From the NCBI GenBank assembly GCA_021823905.1, contig JAKALX010000117.1, positions 1 through 9,657 of the forward strand: DNA of 9,657 nt, in the 5' to 3' direction. The position numbers were made by a program, and so were the translations under genes. Below, one piece after another: positions 1-6,423 of the stretch (positions within the stretch are counted from its first letter, which is position 1; each line of letters starts with the position of its first letter). The stretch is from Chloroflexota bacterium. Its GTDB lineage: Bacteria; Chloroflexota; Dehalococcoidia; Tepidiformales; Tepidiformaceae. A model generated the notes under the pieces. That model was given only the letters and a program-made list of their open reading frames with translations, had not been told where the DNA came from and did not search any database.

Positions 1-412
1 CCGTGATCTGAGCGATGCCGCGCGGCACCTGTTCGAGCCGCGTCGCGATCGTCCGCCAGTCCTCGATGGTCGCCCGCGGCATCACGTCGAACACGCGGCG
101 AAGCGCGGCCGCCGGGCTGCCGAGCGACCCGGTCACCCGGAAGTGCTCGCCCGCGTCGTACAGCTCCAGCCGGAGATCAAGGTGTTCGAGCAGCGCTTCC
201 TTCGCGATTCGATCGCGGTCCGACTCCGGTGCGAGCGCAACGAGCTCCGCCCGAACTCGCCGGCGCAGGGCGGCGATGCCGTCGTGCCCTTCCGGAGAAA
301 AGTCAGTCACCCCGTCGTCGTGGCCGGAGACGCCCGACGCCGTCGCAAGGATCGGGTCCAGATCCGCCAGCTCCTCGACGTACCGATCAGACAGCTCGTA
401 GATGGCTGACAC
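1..412 (-). CDS. DUF885 family protein, N-terminal part (runs off left edge)
   Basis: 137 codons are visible, and the 3' end lies outside the window. Translation from GTG at 412 begins MSAIYELSDRYVEEL. Around residues 18-50 it has the phrase LDPILATASGVSGHDDG followed by DFSPEG and an alternating helical stretch. This matches the start of DUF885 proteins, where an 'LDPxxAT..G..G.DD....S' segment is typical. Family members are usually about 550-600 residues, mostly helical, with a metalloprotease-like HExxH region in the C-terminal half, which is not visible here, so activity cannot be judged. No signal peptide is apparent, although many relatives are exported. The GTG start is chosen because GGAG (420-423 on the complement) lies 7 nt upstream. 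The phosphatase gene ends 71 nt upstream in the same direction, so co-transcription is possible. The family call rests on the N-terminus only. Confidence 0.72.
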   Translation of the reverse strand, partial: MSAIYELSDRYVEELADLDPILATASGVSGHDDGVTDFSPEGHDGIAALRRRVRAELVALAPESDRDRIAKEALLEHLDLRLELYDAGEHFRVTGSLGSPAAALRRVFDVMPRATIEDWRTIATRLEQVPRGIAQIT

Positions 413-483
413 CTGGCGGCTCCGGTGTGCAAAGCGCACGAACCGAGATTATGGTCGCCTCGCGCCGCTTCCCGCCACCGGGC

Positions 484-1287
484 CTAACGCCAGGCCAGCC
501 CGGCCGAGCGGCGCTCGAAGTCCGCAAGGATCGCGGCGTTGCCGCAGGCAACCCCCTTGTCCCGGACGGTCGCGGGCCCGCCATCTCGGCTCCGGCACTC
601 GCCCCCGGCTTCGGACACCAGCAGCAGGCCGGCCGCCGAGTCCCACGGCTGCAGGTCGGAGTGCACGAAGATGTCCCATTTGCCCGCCGCGACGAAGGCG
701 AAGCCCAGCGCCGCGGAGCCGGAGATGCGAAGCGTCTGCATTCCCGGCCAGAGACGAAGCGCGAGCTCCAGTTGCCGGCGGCCGCGGTCCGCGTCGTACC
801 CCATGTCGAGGGCAACGACCGAATCCTCGAGCCGTTCGTGTGTCGCGACCGCGATCCGCTCGCTATTGCAGAAAGCCCCCTCGCCGCGCACCGCCGTGAA
901 CTCCCAGTCCGCGATCGGGTGCAGGGTCAGGGCGAGCTGCGGCTCGTTCGCGAAACAGAGGGCGATGGTGAACGCGATGTGCGGAACGCCCTGGGAGAAG
1001 TTCTTCGTCCCGTCGACCGGATCGACGACCCACATCCAGCCGTCCGACCGGGTGGCTGCCGCCATTTCCTCGCTCAAGATCGCGTGGCCGGGAAAGGCCG
1101 ACCGAAGGATCTCGGTCACGGCGCGCTCCACCGCCAGGTCCGTTTCCGTGAGGACGTTCCCGCGGCCCTTCGTTTCCGAAACCCCGACGCGCCCGAAGCC
1201 GTCGCGAATGATCCGGCGGGCTTCGGCGCCGCACGCTCGCGCCACCTCGAGGGCGCTCGCGCCGCTCGCCGAGACAGGCAACTCCAT
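484..1287 (-). CDS. Inositol monophosphatase family phosphatase
   Basis: This is a 267-residue, Mg-dependent sugar-phosphate or inositol-phosphate phosphatase of the IMPase/FIG superfamily and is probably cytoplasmic. The family's metal and substrate motifs appear in order: K40 and GNVLTETD (43-50), SEE (72-74), the signature DPVDGTKNF (89-97, metal ligands D89 and D92), and WDSAAGLLLVSEAGG (215-229, with D216). Length is normal for the family. Members hydrolyse inositol-1-phosphate, histidinol phosphate or 3'-phosphoadenosine phosphates, and sequence motifs alone do not separate these, so no gene symbol is given. The frame is open for 18 more codons upstream, but ATG at 1287 is preferred. 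It overlaps the nitroreductase stop as TGATG, and GAGG (1296-1299 on the complement) lies 8 nt upstream. Translational coupling with the nitroreductase is therefore likely. Confidence 0.9.
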   Translation of the reverse strand: MELPVSASGASALEVARACGAEARRIIRDGFGRVGVSETKGRGNVLTETDLAVERAVTEILRSAFPGHAILSEEMAAATRSDGWMWVVDPVDGTKNFSQGVPHIAFTIALCFANEPQLALTLHPIADWEFTAVRGEGAFCNSERIAVATHERLEDSVVALDMGYDADRGRRQLELALRLWPGMQTLRISGSAALGFAFVAAGKWDIFVHSDLQPWDSAAGLLLVSEAGGECRSRDGGPATVRDKGVACGNAAILADFERRSAGLAWR

Positions 1288-1901
1288 CAACCCTGCCTCT
1301 TGCGGAGCTCGCGCGCGCGCGGCGCCTGTGCCTCCGACCAACGGTCTTTCGCGACCAGGTTGGCCAGCGGAATGCGCTCCTGCGGCGCCGTCTCCTTCGC
1401 CTGGAGGTCCGGGGGCAGCGATTCGACAGGGCCGGGATAGCCGATCGCTACCACCGCCGCCACGCGGATGTTCTCGGGCACGCCGAGTGCGGCACGGGCG
1501 GCGGGCTCGTCGAACCCGGCCATCGGGTGCGCGGTCAGCCCCAGCGCGGTCGCCTGCGCGAGCAGGCTGCCCGTCGCGATCCCCACGTTGAACGCCCAGA
1601 ACTCGCGAAAGGTCCCGTCGCTGTTCGGCTGCGCTGGCGAGTGCTCCGGGTTCGCGAGAAGGGCGAAAAGCAGCGGCGCCGCCGGCGCCCAGCTCCTGTT
1701 CCCTTCCGACAGCGCGGCGGCGAGCTTCGAGTGGGCCACCGCGCTCTCTGCGACCACTATCCGCGCCGGCTGCGTGTTTCCGTGGCTCGGCGCGATCGAC
1801 ACCGCCTGCCAGAGAAGTTCCTGGACCTCGGGCGGTACGGGCCGGGAGTCGAACGCGCGCAGTGCGCGCCGCTGGCTGAGCGCGGGAAGAAGCGCGGGCA
1901 T
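1287..1901 (-). CDS. Nitroreductase family protein (FMN-dependent oxidoreductase)
   Basis: This 204-residue protein has the classic nitroreductase opening: SQRRALRAFDSRPVPPE (9-25), which contacts the FMN phosphate, then the APSHGNTQP segment (38-46), equivalent to the family's 'APSxxNxQPW'. It continues with a central helix FWAFNVGIATGSLLAQATALGL (101-122) and a C-terminal VVAIGYPG strand (150-157), followed by the usual R/P-rich tail. Such enzymes reduce nitro groups, quinones or flavins with NAD(P)H, and the natural substrate here is unknown. ATG at 1901 is chosen because a GGAGG Shine-Dalgarno (1909-1913 on the complement) lies 7 nt upstream and homology begins there. The open frame continues to 2216 but runs antisense through the DUF429 gene. 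It heads a likely operon with the phosphatase (1-nt overlap) and perhaps the DUF885 gene. It is divergent from the DUF429 gene, with only 57 nt between start codons. Confidence 0.88.
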   Translation of the reverse strand: MPALLPALSQRRALRAFDSRPVPPEVQELLWQAVSIAPSHGNTQPARIVVAESAVAHSKLAAALSEGNRSWAPAAPLLFALLANPEHSPAQPNSDGTFREFWAFNVGIATGSLLAQATALGLTAHPMAGFDEPAARAALGVPENIRVAAVVAIGYPGPVESLPPDLQAKETAPQERIPLANLVAKDRWSEAQAPRARELRKRQG

Positions 1902-1946
1902 GGGGGCGCCTCCGGTGTGGTGTGCGTCCATCTTGCAGCCTCGCCC

Positions 1947-1952
1947 TACAAT
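1947..1952 (+). promoter_or_regulatory. -10 element (TACAAT) of the DUF429 gene, probably giving a leaderless mRNA
   Basis: TACAAT matches the TATAAT consensus at 5 of 6 positions. It ends 6 nt before ATG 1959, so transcription would begin at or next to the A of the start codon. No convincing -35 hexamer is found 16-18 nt upstream, and there is no Shine-Dalgarno sequence in front of the ATG, which is consistent with leaderless translation. This is inferred from sequence only. Confidence 0.45.
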
Positions 1953-1958
1953 CGCGCG

Positions 1959-2735
1959 ATGGTGCTGCTCGCCGGGCTCGATCTCGCCTGGACCGCGACG
2001 CACGAAACGGGCGTCTGCCTCATCGAGCACGATGGCTTCACGACACGCCTGCTGCGGCTCGACGCCGTCGTCCTTTCGCCTGCGGAGTTCGCGGCGATGC
2101 TTGGCATTCACGGACCGGTGGTGGCCGCGATCGACGCACCGCTGATCGTTGGCCCCGCGCGGACTGCCGAGCGCCAGCTCGGGACCGTCTACGGGCGATT
2201 CAAGGCGAGCGCCCACTCAGCGAATCGTGCGCTGTTGGAATCGACGGGACGCATGGCCGGTCCAAGGCTGGCCGGGGAGTTGCTGGGTCTCGGGTTTGAA
2301 CTTGATCCGCGAGCACTTCCACCGGGGTCGCCGCGACGGCACGCGCTGGAGGTCTACCCCCACGCCGCCCACGTCGCCCTCTTTGGTCTGCGCGAGCGCA
2401 TCCCCTACAAGCGCAAGCGCGGCCGGAGCGTGGCGTTCGTTCGGTCGCAGCTCTGTTGCTACCAGCAGCTGCTCGCCGGGCTGGTGGCCGAGACAATGCC
2501 GGTCCTGGCCGCCGAACCTCGCCTCCAGGCCGTGCTCGGCCCTGCCGCCACGGCGGCCGGAGGGACGGCGCTCAAGCGGCTCGAAGATCAGCTCGACGCG
2601 GTGACCTGCGCCCTGGTGGCGTTCCTCGCCTGGCGCGACGGCGGCGATCGCCTGGAGCTTTTCGGCGACGTGACGCAGGGGCATATCGCCGTGCCGCGCC
2701 GGGCTACATCCGGTCGGGCGCCGTCATCCCCATGA
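1959..2735 (+). CDS. DUF429 domain protein (predicted RNase H-like nuclease)
   Basis: This 258-residue protein begins MVLLAGLDLAW, with the first-strand acidic residue D8. It then shows the second acidic strand AAIDAPL (D59 at residues 56-62), AERQLG (70-75), and EVYPHAA (131-137). The family phrase LFGLRERIPYKRKRG follows at 141-155, and EDQLDAVTCALVAF at 209-222 carries the C-terminal acidic residues. DUF429 proteins are predicted to adopt an RNase H-like fold with such carboxylates as metal ligands. The biochemical role is not established, so no function is assigned. The frame is open further upstream to 1527, but that part is antisense to the nitroreductase, and ATG 1959 is where the family homology begins. 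The last 32 nt overlap the end of argS on the other strand, so no terminator separates the two convergent genes. Confidence 0.82.
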   Translation: MVLLAGLDLAWTATHETGVCLIEHDGFTTRLLRLDAVVLSPAEFAAMLGIHGPVVAAIDAPLIVGPARTAERQLGTVYGRFKASAHSANRALLESTGRMAGPRLAGELLGLGFELDPRALPPGSPRRHALEVYPHAAHVALFGLRERIPYKRKRGRSVAFVRSQLCCYQQLLAGLVAETMPVLAAEPRLQAVLGPAATAAGGTALKRLEDQLDAVTCALVAFLAWRDGGDRLELFGDVTQGHIAVPRRATSGRAPSSP

Positions 2736-4404
2736 TCCCCAGCACTCGCGCCAGCGCAATCTTCGCGGCCAGGACCAGCCGCAGCCTCGCCTTCGTGAGC
2801 GCTTCGTCCTCGGTGATCACCTTCAACGACGGGTCGCTCTGCTGCTTGAACGCATCGTTGAACGCGTGGAAGGCCGTCGCCAGCGACATCGCGTAGTGGG
2901 GAAGATGCTGCGGCTCGAAGGTGGTAGCCACGGTTTCTATGACGTCCGAGAGGCGCATCATCTCGCGGATGAGGGCCAGCTCCTGGGGTTGCGTCAGCCG
3001 CGAAACATCGCCGTCCTCGGCCGACAGCCGTTGTTCGCGCGCCCGTTCGAGCATGCTGGCCAGCCGGGCGTGCGCATACTGAACATAAAACACTGGGTTT
3101 TCGCTCGATTGCTTGACCGCCAGGTCGAGGTCGAACTCCATCTGCGCCCCCGGCGAGCGCAGGAGGAAGAAGAACCGGGCGGCGTCCTTGCCCACCTCTT
3201 CGATCAACTCGTCGAGCGTAATGATCTCGCCGCCGCGTTTCGAAAGCCGCACAACCTCGCCGCCGCGCTTGAGCACCACGAGTTGATAGAGGAGCACCTG
3301 CAGGTTCTCCGGGTTTCCGCCAATCGCGCCGGTCGCGGTCTTCAGGCGCGAGACATGGCCATGGTGGTCGGCGCCCCAGACGTCAATGACCAGGCTGAAG
3401 CCACGACGAACGAACTTGTCATAATGATAGGCGATGTCACTGGCGTAGTACGTCGGCCTGCCATCGGAGCGGATGACGACATTGTCCTTGTCTTCGCCGA
3501 GCTCGCTGGACGTAAACCAGGTCGCGCCCTCCCGGTCCGCCAGGTGACCCCGCTCGCGCAGAAGCGCCATCACCTCCTGGAACGCTCCGCCGGCGTCGTA
3601 GAGCGACTTCTCGTTGTACCACTGGTCATAATGCACACCGAACGCGCCCAGGGTCTCGCGGATTCGGTCGACCATTAGCCGGATCCCAAGCTGTCCAAGC
3701 GCCGCTGGTGCGGCCTCGCCCGGCGGGCTTAGATACGTGTCCCCCGCTTCGCGCTTGATCTCGCCCGCAAGCTCGACCATGTACTCGCCGGGATACCCGT
3801 CCGCCGGGATCGGCACGTCCCGCCCGAAGAGCTGCTGGTAGCGCGCGTAGAGCGTGTCCGAGAACGTGTCCGTCTGAGTCCCGGCGTCATTCACATAATA
3901 TTCGCGCTCGACGTCGTAACCGGCCGCGGCCAGCGCGGACGCGAGCGCGTCGCCGATCGCCGCCCCGCGTCCGTTGCCGACGTGGAGCGGCCCCGTCGGG
4001 TTCGCGCTGACGAACTCCACCTGCGCTTTCTTGCCGCGCCCGAGTGCAAGATCGGCATACGACGCGCCGCTCGCGATAACCTCTTCGATCTGCCGCTGAA
4101 GAAACGCCGCCGAGAGCCTGAGGTTGATGAAGCCCGGCGGAGCCACGGTCGGCGGGTCGATCGACGGATCGGCCGGGACATGCGCGGCGATCGCCCGGGC
4201 GATCTCCAGCGGTGGCTTCATCGCCGCCCGTGCAAGCCGCAACGGCAGCGTGCTCGCGAAGTCGCCGTTCGCCGCGTCTTTCGGCCGCTCCAGTGGCGCC
4301 TCGGGAAGCGCGACGTCCGGCAGATCACCGGCGGCGACGGCGTCCCGGACAGCGGCGTTGACGAGCGACTCGAGATGCTGGCGAATGTCCCGCGCGTTTG
4401 CCAT
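2704..4404 (-). CDS. argS: Arginyl-tRNA synthetase
   Basis: This is a class Ia aminoacyl-tRNA synthetase that attaches arginine to tRNA-Arg in the cytoplasm. At 566 residues it is normal length. The N-terminal Add-1 tRNA-binding domain spans about 1-110 and includes the GDFAS and PPLEIA landmarks. The catalytic core has FVSANPTGPLHVGNGRG (131-147), where HVGN is the HIGH signature. GADHHGH (344-350) follows, and RLSKR (386-390) stands in the KMSKS position, as is usual for ArgS. The helical DALR anticodon-binding domain occupies the last ~120 residues, and the chain ends in APDRM, a typical ArgS terminus. ATG 4404 is preferred over an in-frame GTG at 4431 because homology begins at MANARDIRQ. 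The Shine-Dalgarno is weak (GAG, 6 nt spacer). It lies 41 nt downstream of smpB and is probably co-transcribed with it. Its tail overlaps the DUF429 gene antisense by 32 nt. Confidence 0.97.
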   Translation of the reverse strand: MANARDIRQHLESLVNAAVRDAVAAGDLPDVALPEAPLERPKDAANGDFASTLPLRLARAAMKPPLEIARAIAAHVPADPSIDPPTVAPPGFINLRLSAAFLQRQIEEVIASGASYADLALGRGKKAQVEFVSANPTGPLHVGNGRGAAIGDALASALAAAGYDVEREYYVNDAGTQTDTFSDTLYARYQQLFGRDVPIPADGYPGEYMVELAGEIKREAGDTYLSPPGEAAPAALGQLGIRLMVDRIRETLGAFGVHYDQWYNEKSLYDAGGAFQEVMALLRERGHLADREGATWFTSSELGEDKDNVVIRSDGRPTYYASDIAYHYDKFVRRGFSLVIDVWGADHHGHVSRLKTATGAIGGNPENLQVLLYQLVVLKRGGEVVRLSKRGGEIITLDELIEEVGKDAARFFFLLRSPGAQMEFDLDLAVKQSSENPVFYVQYAHARLASMLERAREQRLSAEDGDVSRLTQPQELALIREMMRLSDVIETVATTFEPQHLPHYAMSLATAFHAFNDAFKQQSDPSLKVITEDEALTKARLRLVLAAKIALARVLGIMGMTAPDRM

Positions 4405-4445
4405 AGGGCACTCAGAGTAGAGGGTCGCCACGAATCAGAGAAGCG

Positions 4446-4904
4446 CTACCTGCCCCGGCGCACCGCGTGCTGGATGTCGCGTTGGATGTCGCGCTCCTTG
4501 ATCTTCTCCCGCTTGTCGTAGCGTTTCAGGCCACGGCCAACGCCCAGCTCGACTTTCGCTCTCCCCCGCTTGAAGTACATGGAAAGCGGAATGAGCGTCA
4601 GGCCGCGCTCGCCGAGGAGCTCCACAATCCGGCGGAGCTCCTTCCGGTGCAGCAGCAGCTTGCGGTCGCGCGTGGGGTTGTGCTGCGAATAACCGGCATT
4701 CAGGTAAGGGGCGATATTGACGTCCTGTAGCCAGAGCTCGCCGTCCTTGATCCGCGCGTACGCGCCCTGGAGCTGCACCTTGTGATCGCGCACCGACTTG
4801 ATCTCGGAGCCGGTCAGCACGATCCCCGCCTCGAACCGCTGGAGGATCTCGTAGTCGTGGCGCGCCCGCCGGTTCTGGGCGATGGTGGAAGTCGTTTCGC
4901 TCAT
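4446..4904 (-). CDS. smpB: SsrA-binding protein SmpB
   Basis: This is the partner of tmRNA in trans-translation. It binds the tRNA-like domain of SsrA and brings it to stalled ribosomes so that truncated peptides are tagged for degradation. The 152-residue product is full length. It shows the conserved N-terminal NRRARHDYEI (11-20), FEAGIVLTGSEIKSVR (24-39), the OB-fold core with DVNIAPY (61-67), and HNPTRDRKLLLHRKE (75-89). The basic C-terminal tail includes GLKRYDKREKIKERD (125-139), which reads the empty mRNA channel. No tmRNA gene is visible in the window. The start at ATG 4904 fits the family N-terminus, but there is no clear Shine-Dalgarno. A 12-bp GC hairpin ends only 12 nt before the ATG, so its expression may be affected by that structure. 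argS follows after 41 nt. Confidence 0.97.
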   Translation of the reverse strand: MSETTSTIAQNRRARHDYEILQRFEAGIVLTGSEIKSVRDHKVQLQGAYARIKDGELWLQDVNIAPYLNAGYSQHNPTRDRKLLLHRKELRRIVELLGERGLTLIPLSMYFKRGRAKVELGVGRGLKRYDKREKIKERDIQRDIQHAVRRGR

Positions 4905-4916
4905 GGTTCACGTACG

Positions 4917-4954
4917 AAAGCGGCCCCGCCACGCGTGTGCGACGGGGCCGCTTT
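4917..4954 (-). terminator. 12-bp GC-rich hairpin between the S41 protease gene and smpB
   Basis: AAAGCGGCCCCG (4917-4928) is the perfect reverse complement of CGGGGCCGCTTT (4943-4954), leaving a 14-nt loop that itself contains the palindrome CACGCGTG. It lies 24 nt past the protease stop codon and would act as an intrinsic terminator for that gene. The U-run is only three residues before CGTACG, so termination may be partial. Because smpB starts 12 nt beyond the stem, the same hairpin would sit in the smpB leader if transcription comes from upstream. Confidence 0.7.
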
Positions 4955-4964
4955 CCCTCGTGCC

Positions 4965-4970
4965 AGTGTA
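4965..4970 (-). promoter_or_regulatory. Possible -10 element (TACACT) for smpB
   Basis: TACACT is identical to the -10 hexamer of the better-supported protease promoter at 6362-6390. It lies just after the protease stop codon. Initiation near 4958 would give smpB a leader of about 54 nt containing the 12-bp hairpin. No good -35 hexamer is found at 16-18 nt, so this is weak on its own. Confidence 0.25.
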
Positions 4971-4978
4971 CCTCGGAC

Positions 4979-6313
4979 TCAGTTCCCGCGCAGGATGTCG
5001 ATCGCCTTGAAGACCTGGATATCGCCCTGGCCGATGTAGTCGTCGTTGGTCATGGGCAGCTCGATGTCGGGCTTCACGCCCACGCCTTCTATCTGGTCGC
5101 CGTTGGGTGTGAACCAGCGACCGACCGAGATGTAGAGGGCGCCACAAGCGTTCGGGGTCGGGTCGCCGCACTTGGTCAGTGGCTCGAGCTGGTTGACGGT
5201 CCCCTTGCCGAAACTGCGGGTGCCGACGATCTTCGCCCGCCCGTTGTCGTGCAGCGCCCCGGCCAGCACCTCGGCGCCGCTCGCGCTCCCCTGGTCTTGC
5301 AGGATCACAATTGGAATGGTGGTCGCGAGGCCGCCGGGCTTCGCGGTCCACGTCGTGGTCTTCCCGCCGGCGTCCTTTTCCGAGAGGATCGTGCCCTTGT
5401 CCAGGAACTCGTCCGCCACGTGCACCGTCGCCGAGAGAAGACCGCCCGGATTCCCCCTGAGGTCGAGGATCAGGCCCTTGTAGCTCTTGTTCGCGGCGAT
5501 CGCCTTGAGCTGCGTCTGCAGCTCGCTCTCCGTCTTCTCGTGGAACTGGGAGATGTTGAGGTAGGCGATGTCGCTCGCTTCCTTGCCGTTTCGGTCGACG
5601 AGCTTCTTGCCGCTTTCTCCGGGGATCACTTCAAGCCGGGGCTCCGTGAACACGCTCTGGATGTCGATTTCGCCCCGTGTCACCTTCAGCGTCTCCGTCG
5701 TGCCGTCGGTGTGCTTGACCTTCAGCGCGACGGTGGTTCCCTTGACGCCCCGGATGTGCTGAACCGCCTGCGTGCTGTTCCAGCCGTCGGTCCGCTCGCC
5801 GTCGACTTCGAGAATGATGTCGCCCGCCTTGATTCCCGCCGCCTCGGCCGGCGAATCACGGAACGGAGCGACTATCTGCACCGCGCCGGCCTTGTCCGAC
5901 ACGCTCGCGCCGATGCCCTGGTAGGTAGCGTTCAGGTCGAGCGCCCCGCGCTTCAGGTCGTCCGCCGTGAGATACGCCGTGTGCGAGTCGTTCAGCGACT
6001 GGAGGACGCCGTTGATCGCGGCCGATCGGAAGGCGTCGGGATTGATCGCGGCTTTGTCGACATAATTGTTCTTCAGCAGGTCGTAGATCTCGCTCAAGAC
6101 AGCGGCGCCAACCGCGTCCTTCCCGTTCGTAGAGGACACGGAAGCGGAGGCGGCGCCCTGCGTGCCGTTCGAATCGCCGCCGCGCAGCGTCTTGACTCCC
6201 CATCCGAGCCCAAAAGCGAGCGTCACGATAGCGAGCAGGAGGAAGACGAGAACCGCCGCACGGGCCGAGCGCTCGGCAAGGCTCGGCTGAGGCTGTTCGC
6301 GGGGAATGTCCAT
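4979..6313 (-). CDS. S41 family C-terminal processing protease (CtpA-like), membrane anchored
   Basis: This 444-residue serine protease of the Tsp/CtpA type cleaves envelope proteins near their C-termini. An uncleaved-looking N-terminal membrane segment spans about 19-40 (AAVLVFLLLAIVTLAFGLGW), with basic residues before it, placing the rest outside the cytoplasm. A Ser/Thr/Gly-rich linker (about 43-65) is followed by the LSEIYDLLKNNYVDK helix (73-87). Next comes a PDZ domain (about 130-213, with YQGIGASV and SPAEAAGIKAGDIILEVDG). The catalytic S41 core follows with DLRGNPGG (284-291), GSASGAE (342-348, nucleophile probably S345) and FGKGTVNQ (368-375, general base K370), so the Ser-Lys dyad is intact. 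Two cysteines in CGDPTPNAC (382-390) could form a disulfide. ATG 6313 is chosen because it starts just before the membrane segment and lies about 40 nt downstream of a good promoter. An in-frame ATG at 6379 falls inside that promoter's spacer. Confidence 0.93.
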   Translation of the reverse strand: MDIPREQPQPSLAERSARAAVLVFLLLAIVTLAFGLGWGVKTLRGGDSNGTQGAASASVSSTNGKDAVGAAVLSEIYDLLKNNYVDKAAINPDAFRSAAINGVLQSLNDSHTAYLTADDLKRGALDLNATYQGIGASVSDKAGAVQIVAPFRDSPAEAAGIKAGDIILEVDGERTDGWNSTQAVQHIRGVKGTTVALKVKHTDGTTETLKVTRGEIDIQSVFTEPRLEVIPGESGKKLVDRNGKEASDIAYLNISQFHEKTESELQTQLKAIAANKSYKGLILDLRGNPGGLLSATVHVADEFLDKGTILSEKDAGGKTTTWTAKPGGLATTIPIVILQDQGSASGAEVLAGALHDNGRAKIVGTRSFGKGTVNQLEPLTKCGDPTPNACGALYISVGRWFTPNGDQIEGVGVKPDIELPMTNDDYIGQGDIQVFKAIDILRGN

Positions 6314-6361
6314 GTGTGGGACGCACGCCTTTCCCGGACAGCGTGCCGGGGGGATGCTCCG

Positions 6362-6390
6362 AGTGTACGAGCCCCCCATCTGGCCTTCAA
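6362..6390 (-). promoter_or_regulatory. Sigma70-type promoter of the S41 protease gene
   Basis: On the minus strand, TTGAAG (6385-6390) and TACACT (6362-6367) are separated by exactly 17 nt. They match TTGACA and TATAAT at 4 and 4 of 6 positions. Initiation would fall near 6355 and leave a leader of about 42 nt to ATG 6313. It lies in the gap between the PD40 gene and the protease gene, suggesting separate transcription of the protease. Confidence 0.6.
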
Positions 6391-6423
6391 TTTTCCCGAT
6401 TACCCGCCGTTTACGGCCTCCGT

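Noticed and set aside
478..503. Possible terminator hairpin between the phosphatase and DUF885 genes
   Set aside because: GGCCT (481-485) and AGGCC (492-496) form only a 5-bp stem with no U-run and overlap the phosphatase stop codon. An alternative CCGGG/CCCGG pairing competes, so it is too weak to call.
229..1440. A 403-codon plus-strand open frame across the phosphatase gene
   Set aside because: It is an Arg/Pro/Ala-rich shadow frame opposite the phosphatase and DUF885 genes, both of which have clear family motifs.
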